Source: Luteibacter sp. SG786 (lineage in GTDB: Bacteria > Pseudomonadota > Gammaproteobacteria > Xanthomonadales > Rhodanobacteraceae). Taken from it: a stretch of 64,000 nucleotides of DNA. Positions 28,698 through 37,762 of the stretch are shown in pieces. The stretch spans positions 372,001 to 436,000 of the forward strand of contig NZ_JAAOYX010000002.1 of NCBI RefSeq assembly GCF_011759605.1. Direction: 5' to 3'. The notes beneath the pieces were generated by a model, which saw nothing but the letters and a program-made list of their open reading frames with translations, did no database searches and was not told the DNA's origin. Within the stretch, counting starts at the first letter, position 1. Each line of letters starts with the position of its first letter. Both the position numbers and the translations under genes were made by a program.

Positions 28698-29264
28698 ATG
28701 GCCTTGCACGACGAATCACTGCGGATCATCGACTTGATTACATCACTGGAAAGCAAGAGCAGCCTCGTATCCAAGCGCATGAGGCGCCCCGTGCATGAGA
28801 TCGAAAACATCGTCGTGACCCCGTCCCACGAACAGCGTCTTCAGGCATGCGATTTACGCCCCACGCTCGCTCGCATCAGTGCACTGGACGTTCTGGAGAA
28901 GGCGGTGCCTGGTTGTCTCGACGCTGGCCAGGTGTACCGGATTCTCAGCCCTCAGTACGAGAGCATTACATCGTCCACGATCTACCGCGCGCTGAAAGAT
29001 TTATGGATGGCGGGGCTACTGATTCGTACCGAAGGCGCATATGGTCGCGCGTTTTATGCCTTCAAACCTTATGGGAAAGTGACTCAATGCGACACGCTGA
29101 GATGCCACTGTGGCACGCGACTGATCGTTATCGAGGACCAGACATTGCGTGAGCATCTGCGATCGCTCGCCGTCAAGGAAAGTTTCGATCTCGACAGCGA
29201 GTCCGCCTTTACCGTCACCGTGACGTGCGCAAGCTGTCGGAAGTTCCGCAAGCGCGGCCGCTAG
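28698..29264 (+). CDS. Fur-superfamily regulator with atypical metal site
   Basis: 188 residues. The winged helix is recognisable (RPTLARISALDVLEKA, then LDAGQVYRILSPQYESITSSTIYRALKDLWMAGLL), as in Fur/Zur/PerR. The C-terminal dimer domain keeps a structural cysteine pair (C177, C180 in CASC) and C136/C138 in RCHCG, with one residue fewer than the usual CxxCG. The His-rich sensor segment (HHDH type) is replaced by KVTQCDTLRC, and the second His ligand is absent. The ~45-residue N-terminal extension is unusual. AAGG eight bases before ATG supports the start. It is upstream of iron-uptake remnants, so metal or redox regulation of that block is likely. Confidence 0.8.
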   Translation: MALHDESLRIIDLITSLESKSSLVSKRMRRPVHEIENIVVTPSHEQRLQACDLRPTLARISALDVLEKAVPGCLDAGQVYRILSPQYESITSSTIYRALKDLWMAGLLIRTEGAYGRAFYAFKPYGKVTQCDTLRCHCGTRLIVIEDQTLREHLRSLAVKESFDLDSESAFTVTVTCASCRKFRKRGR

Positions 29265-29321
29265 AGGTGACAGGATTCCGCATCCTCCCATCACCTGAAT
29301 GATTTGTCCGGAACACATGCC

Positions 29322-29731
29322 ATGAACGACCCAGTCATGACGAAACGTGCCGGCCTGCTCGAATCGGCGGTGCTCAAGCTATTCACGCGCAAAGCAAAAG
29401 TAGTGGGTATCGACGATATCGGTAGGCGCTTCCGTCTCATCACCCTGGGCGGGGACGCGCTGAGACACGTACAGTGGACAGCCGGCGACAAGCTCCAGGT
29501 CCAACTAGGCGGTTGGGTCCAGCGCACCTTCACGCCGATGGAATGGGATGAAGCGAGCGGGCGCACGCGTATCCTCGCCTACATGCATGGCGATGCCCCA
29601 GGCGCGAAGTGGGTTCACGCGTTGCCAGTTCGGTTCAGCACATGCGCAGGTTGCTCAAGCGATTGGGCATCGGCCCAAACCGCTTCCAGGCGAAGGCGTA
29701 CTGGGCGCCTGGGAAGACGGGGCTGGACTGA
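29322..29731 (+). pseudogene. Siderophore-interacting protein (ViuB/FAD-binding-9 type), internally deleted
   Basis: From ATG 29322 the frame reads the N-terminal FAD domain: KVVGIDDIGRRFRLITLGG, then QRTFTPMEWDEASGRTRILA and HGDAPGAKWVHALPV. It then loses family similarity after about residue 105. The family C-terminus reappears in another frame (29639-29731) as RRLLKRLGIGPNRFQAKAYW followed by APGKTGLD and a stop. Around 100 residues of the NAD(P)H domain are missing between the two, so a deletion with frame change is the simplest explanation. Family members reduce ferric siderophores in the cytosol; this copy should be inactive. Confidence 0.72.
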
Positions 29732-29779
29732 CTGACGCCATTCCGGTCGCTCGTCGTGGCGCCGTCGCCATCGATCGGA

Positions 29780-30625
29780 TCAGTCCCTACCGGGCAGCAC
29801 AATACCCGGTACCAAGGCAGGTTCCCGATCGGCCACGCGTTCAGCGAGGTATCGTGCGGGCGGCTTGCCGACGGCCTTGCGGAACATGGTGACGAAGCCA
29901 CTGGCATTCTCGTATCCCAGCGTGAAAGCCACCGCCTGCACGCTTTCACCCTTCGTCAAAAGCTGGAGTGCAAGGATCACGTGCAATTGGCGACGCCATT
30001 GCCCGAAACCCATTCCGATTTCGTTTTGCAACACACGACTCATGCTTCGCTCGCTCATGCCTATGCGGGAAGCCCAGTCGGTCTTCGAGCTTTTGTCCGA
30101 GGGGGCGCCAAGGAGCAATTCCACGAGGCGTCGCAGCCGGGTGTCGCGCGGCATGGGAAGATGCAGGCCCTCCACGGGAGCCTGGCCCAACTCGTCCAGC
30201 AGGACGGCAATCAGACGATCCTCCCGCCCGCCGGGTGCGTATAAGGCAGGAAAACTGACTGCCTTCAAAAGTAGCTCGCGCAGCAGTGGCGAAACGGAGA
30301 TCGTGCAACAGGTTTTCGGAAGATCCGATGCGGCATCGGGCTCCACGAACAGGCAATGGCATTCCGTTTCACCCGACCCCCGTGCGGAGTGGGGCAAATT
30401 GCCCGGGATCCATATGGCGCACTGCGGCGGTACGATCCAGACACCGTCTTCGATCTCGCAGTTAAGGATGCCGCGAACGGAGTAGATCAGTTGTGCCTTG
30501 TGGTGCCGATGCCTGGCGTTTTCCCAGTCTTTTCCCACCGACGTGGCGCTCAAGGCGACGACACGCCTTGGCACGTCGTCGATGTCCGTCGGTGCGATCA
30601 TATCTGTGGTGGCATGGACCGACAT
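29780..30625 (-). CDS. AraC-family regulator with cupin sensor domain
   Basis: 281 residues from ATG 30625 (MSVHATTDMIAPTD); the frame extends 43 residues upstream with poor composition. The N-terminal cupin reads HRHHKAQLIYSVRGILNCEI, then WIVPPQCAIWIPGNLPHS. The C-terminal AraC double HTH has WASRIGMSERSMSRVLQNEIGMGFGQWRRQ and VAFTLGYENASGFVTMFRKAVGKPPARY. It lies between the decayed siderophore-interacting gene and the TonB-receptor group, so it is a likely local activator of uptake genes. The ligand is unknown. Confidence 0.88.
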   Translation of the reverse strand: MSVHATTDMIAPTDIDDVPRRVVALSATSVGKDWENARHRHHKAQLIYSVRGILNCEIEDGVWIVPPQCAIWIPGNLPHSARGSGETECHCLFVEPDAASDLPKTCCTISVSPLLRELLLKAVSFPALYAPGGREDRLIAVLLDELGQAPVEGLHLPMPRDTRLRRLVELLLGAPSDKSSKTDWASRIGMSERSMSRVLQNEIGMGFGQWRRQLHVILALQLLTKGESVQAVAFTLGYENASGFVTMFRKAVGKPPARYLAERVADREPALVPGIVLPGRD

Positions 30626-30734
30626 GGTAGGTGTCGCGCCTCGTAGCGGAGATGAGTAGCCTGCCTTAATTTGAGGGCGTGACAGGGCATCTGCCAAGTG
30701 GCACCTGGACGCTTGGCCACTATGCCTCGAGCGA

Positions 30735-31136
30735 TCACGGAGATGGCACAACACCTGTCGACAGTACTTCCCTGGCCATATCGACGGCTTGTTCCCGCGA
30801 CGCCGCGAGAAGCATGGGGTAGCCCCAGAACTTGGCGAACATGACCGAAAATGCCTTGTAGCCCAGGCGTTTCGCCTGGTTTGGCTCGACGAGAATCATG
30901 GCCAGGACAAGCTTTCGCAGTTCGAGCTTGTGCTTTTTCATCCAAAGCGAGACGCGCTTCTTTTCTTCCGGCGTGTGCTCGTGATCCTCGGTGGGCGTGG
31001 AATCGCTCAGGATGACGAATGGCTCACCGCGCCTCAGGTTGGCCTCGAACTCATCGAAGTCCTTCTGAGGGTCTTGTCCAGGTTGCTGTGAAAAACTCAT
31101 CCAGACCAAGGGGAAGTCGGAACTATTCATCGACAT
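30735..31136 (-). CDS. Conserved small hypothetical protein of the TonB-receptor group
   Basis: 133 residues from ATG 31136, with AAGGAG seven bases upstream deciding the start. Sequence begins MSMNSSDFPLVWMSFSQQPG. It has an acidic middle (STPTEDHEHTPEEKKR) and a basic helical segment (SLWMKKHKLELRKLVLAMIL), and no signal peptide or membrane segment. I do not recognise the family; the pattern is vaguely like STAS/SpoIIAA-type single-domain proteins. Its start overlaps the end of the membrane-protein gene by 14 bases, so it is co-transcribed with the receptor. Confidence 0.7.
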   Translation of the reverse strand: MSMNSSDFPLVWMSFSQQPGQDPQKDFDEFEANLRRGEPFVILSDSTPTEDHEHTPEEKKRVSLWMKKHKLELRKLVLAMILVEPNQAKRLGYKAFSVMFAKFWGYPMLLAASREQAVDMAREVLSTGVVPSP

Positions 31137-31536
31137 GGGTGGCTCCTTTGTTCCTGATGTGGCGCCACGTGGATACGGTGGCAAACGCGCCGGGAAGGGT
31201 GATGAAGAAGACGGCAGAGAAGGCGATGTGGCCGCCGTCGCGCAGCCCGTCGACGATGCCTCCCAGGGCATTCAGGCAGACGAGCGTCCCACCGAGGATC
31301 AGCGCAATCCATTGCGTCGTGCGTGTTCCGACGATGGCCAGAAGCGCCGTGACGATCCAAGCGCCGTAGAACACGGAGAACATCCACAGCGCTCCTGCCT
31401 CGAACGTGATCGCCGGCATCGATCCGTGCGACTTCACGTAGTCGTTTACGAAGGAGAACGACTGTAGCGTCACGAACAGCACGGCTCCGATGGCCGTTGT
31501 CAACCAGAGCAAAGCGAACTTGTCGTGTCTATTCAT
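31123..31536 (-). CDS. Small four-helix membrane protein next to the TonB receptor
   Basis: 137 residues from ATG 31536 (MNRHDKFALLWLTTAIGAVLF). Four hydrophobic segments are visible: residues ~8-28, ~45-65 (LWMFSVFYGAWIVTALLAIV), ~73-92 (IALILGGTLVCLNALGGIV) and ~102-120 (FSAVFFITLPGAFATVSTW). It lies 26 bases downstream of the receptor stop and overlaps the next small gene. No family is recognised. It is probably an inner-membrane accessory of the same iron-regulated operon. Confidence 0.75.
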   Translation of the reverse strand: MNRHDKFALLWLTTAIGAVLFVTLQSFSFVNDYVKSHGSMPAITFEAGALWMFSVFYGAWIVTALLAIVGTRTTQWIALILGGTLVCLNALGGIVDGLRDGGHIAFSAVFFITLPGAFATVSTWRHIRNKGATHVDE

Positions 31537-31562
31537 GGGCGATCCTTGGGCAGCGCATGGCG

Positions 31563-33872
31563 TCAGTACCTGAAATTCAGCGTCACCATCACGTTGCGTG
31601 GTGCGCCGTAACCCACCGTGTCGAAGTCGCCCTTCTGCAGCGCGTACTTCCTGTCGAGCAGGTTGTTGACGTTGATGGCCACGTCGGTACCCTTCGCGAT
31701 CACGTAACGCCCCATCAGGGATACCAGCGCATACGATTTCTGCTCGCCGCCCAGCGTGCTGGTGCCGGTGTTCGCCGCCTCGTAGAACCGGCTTTGCCAT
31801 TTCACGCCGCCGCCCAGCGTCAATCGGTTCCAGCTTCCGGGCAACTGGTACGTGGTGAAGAACTGGGCGGTGGTGCGCGGCAGCTGCGAGTTCAGGCGCA
31901 CGCCGTCGCCGTCCTTGGCCGTGAAGTGGGCGACGCCCGCATAGATATTCCAGCCGCGCGCCAACTCGCCCTGCAGGTCCATCTCGATACCGCGCGACTT
32001 CGTTCCATCCACGCTCTTGTAGGCTTGGGAACCACTCGGCGTATAGGTTCCAGCGACGATCTGAGCGGCATTGTCCAAACGGGTATCGAACAGGGCGACC
32101 GAGGCATTGAGGCGCCCATCGAGATAATCACCCTTCAACCCGATTTCCGTGGTCTTTCCTTTGGCCGGCGTGAGCACGTTGCCGTTGCTGTCCCGGTAGT
32201 CGGTTTGCGGGTTGAAGATGCCGGTGTAGCTGACGTAGGCGGAGTAAGTGCTGTCGATGTCGTAGATGAGGCCGGCATAGGGATCGAACTCACCGGATTT
32301 CTTGTAGTGGAAAGGCACGCCGCTGACGCTCTCGTCGATCTCGTAGGTGCTGAAGCGGCCACCGACGACGAGTTTCAGCGGATCGGCGAGCGAAAACCGG
32401 GCTGCACCGTAGACCCCGCTTTGCTTGATCCGGGTCTGGGTAGGTATCGAAGCCATCGACTCGAAGTCGGGCCGGGGGTAGGGGGAGCTCAGGTCGTAGA
32501 CGTTGACCGGCACGAAGCCCGGATAGAAAGGCGGGATATCCTGCTCGCTGGCGTTGCGCCGCGAACTCATCGCGCCGACGACCAGGTCATGGGAGCGACC
32601 GAACAGTTCCAAGGGACCATTCGCCATCACGTCGAAGCTGTTTTGATGGCTGCGACTTTCCGAGGCCAGGGCGACCGGATAGGCTCCGAAAGGGTAGGTG
32701 CCCAGGCCCGTGGCCCGATCGGGACGGCCCACCACGCCGAGCAGGTGGGCATCGAAGTCGCTGCGATACTGATTGGCGATGGCCCGAAGATTCCAGCCGT
32801 TGGCGAAGCGGTGTTCCAGCTCGGCGAATGCCGTCTTGAGGCCGCTGTCCCAGCGGCTCCATTTCTGCGAGTAGGCCTTGGAACGCGGATAGTCCGCTTG
32901 CGTGCCGTCACTGAACCAGAGGGGCAGCCCACCCCAGGTGGGGCCTTTCGGAGTGCTGTCCTGGTAGTCATAGCCCAGGCTCACCGATGTGTCGGGCGTC
33001 AGATCCGCCTCGATGATGCCGTAGAACGCCTTTCTTTGCGGCTTGTACCCGTCGAGGTAGGAGTTTCCGTCCTGGTACGTCCCCACCACGCGCGCACGGA
33101 CACGACCGTCCTGGGTAAGGGGTGTCGAGATGTCCGCCGTTCCCCGGCGGGTATCCCAGCTGCCCGCACCGAGTGAGGCGGACGCGGAAAAATCGCGCGT
33201 CGGCCGCTTGCGGACCAGGTTGATGGCGGCGGAGGGATTGCCGGTGCCGGTCAGCAAGCCGGAGGCGCCACGCACCACCTCGACGCGATCGTAAAACGCG
33301 GTATCGAGAGAACTGATGCCGCTACCGTTGACGATGTCGCCGACGATGGTGGGAATGCCGTCATACTGGACGTTATTGATCAGGAAACCACGGGAATAGA
33401 AGCTCGTCCGTTCACTGTCGGACTGGTACGAGGTTATGCCCGCGGTGTTGTCCAGCACGCCTTGCACCGAATTCAATTGCTGGTCGTCCATGCGCTGGCG
33501 CGTGATCACCGTGACCGCCTGCGGCGTCTCCTTCAAGGAAAGCGGCAGGCGCATGGCCGCCGCCGTCTTGCTCGTCGTATAGGAGCCCGTGCCCTCGGTC
33601 GCCGCGGGATCCACGCTGCCCGTGACGGTAACGACCGGCAAGGTCACCCTTTCCTTGGACGCCTGCTCTCCGGCGCTGTCCTGGACCGGCGCGAGCCCGA
33701 CGGCGAAAGCGCTCTGGGCGCCAACGCCGAGGACCACTGCGATGACCGAGACCAGCGTGGTGCGTGATGCGCCCTTGAGTGACCCCTCGCATGGTCCCCA
33801 CGGCCGAAGATGGGGGGCACGCTCGACGCGCGTATGCTTGAAAAACTTTCCAGCGCTCGTGGACCTGGGCAT
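31563..33872 (-). CDS. TonB-dependent siderophore receptor
   Basis: Outer-membrane beta-barrel that imports a ferric siderophore using TonB energy. 769 residues: signal-like segment after a basic leader (TTLVSVIAVVLGVGAQSAFA near 39-58), then the plug domain (RLPLSLKETPQAVTVITRQR, GVLDNTAGITSYQSDSERTS, SRGFLINNVQYDGIP) and a barrel ending in VMVTLNFRY with a terminal aromatic. The fold is of the FhuA/FpvA siderophore subgroup. The ATG at 33872 is the only good start, yet it lies only about six bases from a Fur box. Long basic leaders are unusual, so the start is uncertain. It heads a three-gene group with two small proteins. The ligand is unknown. Confidence 0.93.
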   Translation of the reverse strand: MPRSTSAGKFFKHTRVERAPHLRPWGPCEGSLKGASRTTLVSVIAVVLGVGAQSAFAVGLAPVQDSAGEQASKERVTLPVVTVTGSVDPAATEGTGSYTTSKTAAAMRLPLSLKETPQAVTVITRQRMDDQQLNSVQGVLDNTAGITSYQSDSERTSFYSRGFLINNVQYDGIPTIVGDIVNGSGISSLDTAFYDRVEVVRGASGLLTGTGNPSAAINLVRKRPTRDFSASASLGAGSWDTRRGTADISTPLTQDGRVRARVVGTYQDGNSYLDGYKPQRKAFYGIIEADLTPDTSVSLGYDYQDSTPKGPTWGGLPLWFSDGTQADYPRSKAYSQKWSRWDSGLKTAFAELEHRFANGWNLRAIANQYRSDFDAHLLGVVGRPDRATGLGTYPFGAYPVALASESRSHQNSFDVMANGPLELFGRSHDLVVGAMSSRRNASEQDIPPFYPGFVPVNVYDLSSPYPRPDFESMASIPTQTRIKQSGVYGAARFSLADPLKLVVGGRFSTYEIDESVSGVPFHYKKSGEFDPYAGLIYDIDSTYSAYVSYTGIFNPQTDYRDSNGNVLTPAKGKTTEIGLKGDYLDGRLNASVALFDTRLDNAAQIVAGTYTPSGSQAYKSVDGTKSRGIEMDLQGELARGWNIYAGVAHFTAKDGDGVRLNSQLPRTTAQFFTTYQLPGSWNRLTLGGGVKWQSRFYEAANTGTSTLGGEQKSYALVSLMGRYVIAKGTDVAINVNNLLDRKYALQKGDFDTVGYGAPRNVMVTLNFRY

Positions 33873-33877
33873 TTAAA

Positions 33878-33892
33878 CAATACTCATTATCA
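33878..33892 (-). promoter_or_regulatory. Fur box and promoter of the TonB receptor
   Basis: On the minus strand TGATAATGAGTATTG matches the 7-1-7 Fur motif TGATAATnATTATCA at 11 of 14 positions. It covers a -10-like GATAAT (33891-33886). A -35-like TTGTTA lies 16 bases upstream (33913-33908). The predicted transcription start is within about ten bases of the receptor ATG, giving an almost leaderless mRNA. Iron repression by a housekeeping Fur is likely. Confidence 0.7.
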
Positions 33893-34041
33893 TTTAGACG
33901 CCGTATTTAACAACGGAGCTGCCCAGGCTCGATGGCGAATTGGTGCCAATTTGTTATTCAATCAGGCCAAGCGCATGTTCCAGGCGCACGCGATCGGCGG
34001 CATTCTTCCGGCTCCGGAACGTGGTGTCCTCGACGGGCAAC

Positions 34042-35256
34042 TTAGTGCGAGAAAGAAGTTCGGCGACGCATGGGCGGCCGCTCCCCGTAAGTTGCCCAAC
34101 GCCAAAGCCATTCGACGGGCCCATATTGAAATCGATGGAGCCACCAGCGGCTCCAGCCCACCTGCAGGGTCAACACCAGCACGCAAGCCGCGAGAATGCC
34201 CGCCATCCCATAGCGCGGACCAAGGTTCACACCGCAACCATAGAACAGTGCGATGCCAAGCAGGCTTTGCGCCAGATAGTTGGTCAGGGCCATGCGACCC
34301 AGGGGTACAAGCCAACGCAGTCGACGTTCCCAGGCCGGCCGCCTGTACAGCAAGGCGAACCCAATGGCGTATGCGATGCCCAGCGCCAACGGCCCGATTC
34401 TGACCAACATGCGTATCGCCACCCTGACGGGCTCGATGTCGATGGGAGGCCAGGCCGCGCGCATGGGCGCTTGCACCTGCGCGAGCGTCGTCGCGGCGAT
34501 CCACGCAAGCAACGCACCAAGCAAAATTCGACGCAGCAACGGCAGGTGTCGTCCCGGTTCCTGCAACAAGCCGGCACGACCAGCCCAATAGCCCAACAGG
34601 AACCGGCCAAGAACGAAGCACACGAGCGCCCAATTGGACAGGCGCGCCCATCCGGACATCTGCATGTTGAACTCAACGGCACGTGCCCATGATCCGCCGG
34701 AGAATACCTCCAAGGCGCGGCCGTACATCTGCGCCTGCGAGGCTAGGTCGGGTAATAGAGGGCGGACCGCTGGGGCGATCAATGGTGGCAGCATGGCTAC
34801 GACAAGCCCGCCGGCGAGCAGCAAGCGGTTGGACGCATGCCGCAAAGGCAGCATCAACAAGCCGACCACCGCGTAAGTGAACAAGATGTCTCCCCACCAG
34901 ACAAACCAGGCGTGGATGGCCCCGATTCCCAGCAGGACCAGCAATCGACGCACGTACCCTGGCACCATGCCATGGCCCCGTGCCTGCGCTCGCTCTAACT
35001 GCACCGCGAAACCCAAACCAAAGAGCAGGGAGAAGATCGTGATGAACTTGATGCTCACCAGCTCCTCGACAACATGTCGGGCAATGACGTCGAACCCGCT
35101 GGTGGGTAGCGCCGCTTGCTCTTCTGGGCCGAGAAACTCGTACAAGCTCAGGGGCGAGAGGTTGGCCAGACACACTCCCAGCAGCGCGAAGCCGCGCAAG
35201 GCGTCGATCAGGTCGTAGCGCTCTCCCTGCGTATGCGGTCCAGACCGAGTCTCCAT
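34042..35256 (-). CDS. DUF418 family membrane protein
   Basis: 404 residues with about ten hydrophobic segments. The N-terminal signature RYDLIDALRGFALLGVCLANL and the C-terminal WLVPLGRMALTNYLAQSLLG followed by GPVEWLWRWATYG identify DUF418, inner-membrane proteins of unknown transport or acyltransfer function. It starts 22 bases after the DoxX gene stop, so the two form an operon, divergent from a LysR gene. Confidence 0.88.
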   Translation of the reverse strand: METRSGPHTQGERYDLIDALRGFALLGVCLANLSPLSLYEFLGPEEQAALPTSGFDVIARHVVEELVSIKFITIFSLLFGLGFAVQLERAQARGHGMVPGYVRRLLVLLGIGAIHAWFVWWGDILFTYAVVGLLMLPLRHASNRLLLAGGLVVAMLPPLIAPAVRPLLPDLASQAQMYGRALEVFSGGSWARAVEFNMQMSGWARLSNWALVCFVLGRFLLGYWAGRAGLLQEPGRHLPLLRRILLGALLAWIAATTLAQVQAPMRAAWPPIDIEPVRVAIRMLVRIGPLALGIAYAIGFALLYRRPAWERRLRWLVPLGRMALTNYLAQSLLGIALFYGCGVNLGPRYGMAGILAACVLVLTLQVGWSRWWLHRFQYGPVEWLWRWATYGERPPMRRRTSFSH

Positions 35257-35278
35257 TGAGCTCCTTGCAAGGCTGCCG

Positions 35279-35797
35279 TTACAACTTGCGTTCGATCAAA
35301 CGATCCAATGACCAGCGCCCGCCACCATGGGCGGCTATGTACGCGGCTAAAAACGCCATAAGCACCGGATACTCGATGCCGCGATCAATCCACGGCCAGG
35401 TCGGTCCCAGCGCGTAGCTGATGCCGATCATCTCTACCGCCACCCCCAGGGCGATCAGGCGAGTGCCCAAGCCGACGGCGAGCATCACACCACCGATGGC
35501 CTCCAGTAGCGTGACAAGCATCGCCAGCGCGGGTGCGGCTGGCAAGTGCATGACATTCTCAATCAGATGGATCGATCCGGCCATCGGATCCGCCATCGAT
35601 CCGTGCGACGTGCGCAGCAGTTTGGGCAGGCCGTGCGTAAACAACACGGCGCCGAAAACCAACCGCAGCAGCGCATAGCCGATGGGCGCTGCTCGTGCGC
35701 AAAGATGGTTCCATGCCGCACGCGACGTTGCGTGGCGGTGTGACTGGATGGTCTTCGCTTCGATCTGGCGGGGCTGGATACGCGGGGAGGTCGACAT
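35279..35797 (-). CDS. DoxX-family membrane protein
   Basis: 172 residues from ATG 35797, which has AAGGAG seven bases upstream. A longer frame to 35905 is not supported. Four hydrophobic segments: YALLRLVFGAVLFTHGLPKLL, ALAMLVTLLEAIGGVMLAVG, ALGVAVEMIGISYAL and YPVLMAFLAAYIAAHGGG. DoxX proteins are small quinone- or redox-linked inner-membrane proteins of poorly known role. A degenerate copy of its 3' half lies at 25862-26090. Downstream DUF418 is probably co-transcribed. A divergent LysR gene 176 bases away may regulate it. Confidence 0.88.
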   Translation of the reverse strand: MSTSPRIQPRQIEAKTIQSHRHATSRAAWNHLCARAAPIGYALLRLVFGAVLFTHGLPKLLRTSHGSMADPMAGSIHLIENVMHLPAAPALAMLVTLLEAIGGVMLAVGLGTRLIALGVAVEMIGISYALGPTWPWIDRGIEYPVLMAFLAAYIAAHGGGRWSLDRLIERKL

Positions 35798-35973
35798 GAG
35801 CTCGCTCCTTGAAGCTGGATGCTTCGAACGAAACTCAGTGTCGGGATTGGCGTTGCATGAATAAATACCAGCGAATTGGCAACAGAATTCGACCTCAACA
35901 AACAATCTGAGGGCCTTTACATTTTTCGCGGAAATATTCTAATAGCCCGAGTACCTTTGACTTGGCGCCAACA

Positions 35974-36876
35974 ATGAAGATCACCCTGACTGAGCTTCAG
36001 GCCTTCGCAGCAGTGGTCGACACGGGTTCGATCACGGCGGCCGCCGAGCACCTGGAACAGACGATATCGGGCATCAGCCGCACCCTGGGCCGTCTGGAAG
36101 CCAAACTGGAAACGACGTTGCTGCGTCGGACTACCCGCCGACTTGAACTGACCGAGGAGGGCGCGACCTTCCTGGGCCGAGCCCGCGCCATCCTGGATTC
36201 GGTCGAGGAGGCCGAGGAGCAGATGGCCGCGCGACGGCAGCAGCCTGTTGGGCGTCTGCGCGTGGATGCCGCCACACCCTTCATGTTGCATGTGATCGTG
36301 CCGAGGATCGCCGGGTTTCGGGAGCGATTTCCGAAGGTGGAACTGGAACTTGCCAGCAACGAAGGCATCACCGACCTTCTGGAGAAGCGCACCGACGTGG
36401 CGTTCCGCATAGGCCCGCTGAAGGACTCGACGCTGCACGCGCGCCCGGTCGGCACCAGCCGTCTGCGTTTGCTGGCCAGCCCAGCCTACTTGGAGCGCGC
36501 CGGGGCGCCCAAGCAAGTCGCGGATCTGACTGGCCATTCGCTGCTGGGGTTCACGCAGCCGGAGTCCCTGAACCAGTGGCCGGTGCGCGACGCAGGGGGC
36601 AACCCGCTGCATATCCGCCCCGATCTCGCATCGTCCAGTGGCGAAACCTTGCGACAGCTGGCGCTGGCTGGCGAGGGCATCGTCTGTCTATCGGATTTCA
36701 TGACAGCGGGCGATCGCAAAGCCGGGCACCTGGTGCAGGTGCTGCCGAAGTCGACGCTCGATGTCCGGCAGTCGATCAATGCTGTCTACTACCGGAATAC
36801 AACACTCGCCTCGCGCATCACCTGCTTCATCGACTACATGGTCGATGCCCTCGCTCCCGGCACCTTCGAAACGTAG
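35974..36876 (+). CDS. LysR-family transcriptional regulator
   Basis: 300 residues from ATG 35974 (MKITLTELQAFAAVVDTGSI). N-terminal winged HTH with SITAAAEHLEQTISGISRTLGRLEAKLETTLLRRTTRRLELTEEG. The C-terminal periplasmic-binding-like effector domain begins near residue 90 (GRLRVDAATPFMLHVIVPRI). It is divergent from doxX-DUF418, the classic LysR arrangement, and has a methyltransferase gene 13 bases downstream on the same strand. The effector is unknown. Confidence 0.93.
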   Translation: MKITLTELQAFAAVVDTGSITAAAEHLEQTISGISRTLGRLEAKLETTLLRRTTRRLELTEEGATFLGRARAILDSVEEAEEQMAARRQQPVGRLRVDAATPFMLHVIVPRIAGFRERFPKVELELASNEGITDLLEKRTDVAFRIGPLKDSTLHARPVGTSRLRLLASPAYLERAGAPKQVADLTGHSLLGFTQPESLNQWPVRDAGGNPLHIRPDLASSSGETLRQLALAGEGIVCLSDFMTAGDRKAGHLVQVLPKSTLDVRQSINAVYYRNTTLASRITCFIDYMVDALAPGTFET

Positions 36877-36889
36877 AGGATCGGTGGTC

Positions 36890-37762
36890 ATGAATACTCA
36901 GGAATGGTCAACTCTCCTTGCGAACGCGCTCGCGGCACTCGAAGCTGGAAAGGACAGCGACGCGCGCGATCTGTTGGCGATGGCGTCGGAGCGCGGCTCA
37001 TCCATGGCCGCAGGCCTGCTCCGAGCACTGGCCGGCAACGACGTTTCCAATGCCTATGACCAGCCACGCGCGTTCGAACGCTTCATTCGAGGTGACGGCA
37101 ATCGTGCACTCTACGACGCCGTGAGCGCGGAACTGGCGAGCATATACGCCACCCATCGCCCTCATTCATTGCTGGACATCGGCGCAGGTGACGGCATGGC
37201 GCTCGCGCCGGCGATACGCGCTTCTGATCACGCCATCCCCCGCCTTGATGTGGTCGAACCAAACAACACGTTACTCGCCGGCCTGATGGCGAACCTACCC
37301 ACGGTCGAGGGGCACGAGACGACACTGGAGCAATTTGCTTCCGACCTGCCAGCCACCGCGCACTGGGACATGGCGCAGTCGACCTTCGCGCTCCAGTCGA
37401 TCGCGCCTGCCGCGCGCCAGGCTGCGCTTCGCTTGCTTGCCGCGCACGTGGACCGGCTGGTCATCGTCGAGTTCGACGTGCCCAATCTCGTGGCCGGCAC
37501 ACCCGAGTACCACGCCTCCCTGGCGACTCGCTACGAGCAGGCAGCTTCGGACTGTGGCGAAGACGCCGATCTCGTCGCCGGCGGATTTCTTGCACCGATG
37601 CTTCTGGGCCAACTTCGCGCCGCCGCGCCTTCCAATCACGAACAGTCCAAGACTGCCTGGATCATTGAACTTGCGGACGCCGGGTTTCGCGTGGTCCGCG
37701 TGACGCATGTCCACGCCTACAGCTGGGCGAACGCTTTCTTGCTTGAGGCGGTGCCTGCGTAG
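36890..37762 (+). CDS. Class I SAM-dependent methyltransferase
   Basis: 290 residues from ATG 36890. The SAM-binding motif I is LLDIGAGDGMALAPAI near residues 90-105, motif II near RLDVVEPNNTL, and a later VIVEFDVPNLVAG strand. The first 60 residues are helical and precede the Rossmann fold. It follows the LysR gene by 13 bases and is probably co-transcribed. The substrate (small molecule or protein) is unknown. The 211-base gap after it shows no gene. Confidence 0.82.
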   Translation: MNTQEWSTLLANALAALEAGKDSDARDLLAMASERGSSMAAGLLRALAGNDVSNAYDQPRAFERFIRGDGNRALYDAVSAELASIYATHRPHSLLDIGAGDGMALAPAIRASDHAIPRLDVVEPNNTLLAGLMANLPTVEGHETTLEQFASDLPATAHWDMAQSTFALQSIAPAARQAALRLLAAHVDRLVIVEFDVPNLVAGTPEYHASLATRYEQAASDCGEDADLVAGGFLAPMLLGQLRAAAPSNHEQSKTAWIIELADAGFRVVRVTHVHAYSWANAFLLEAVPA

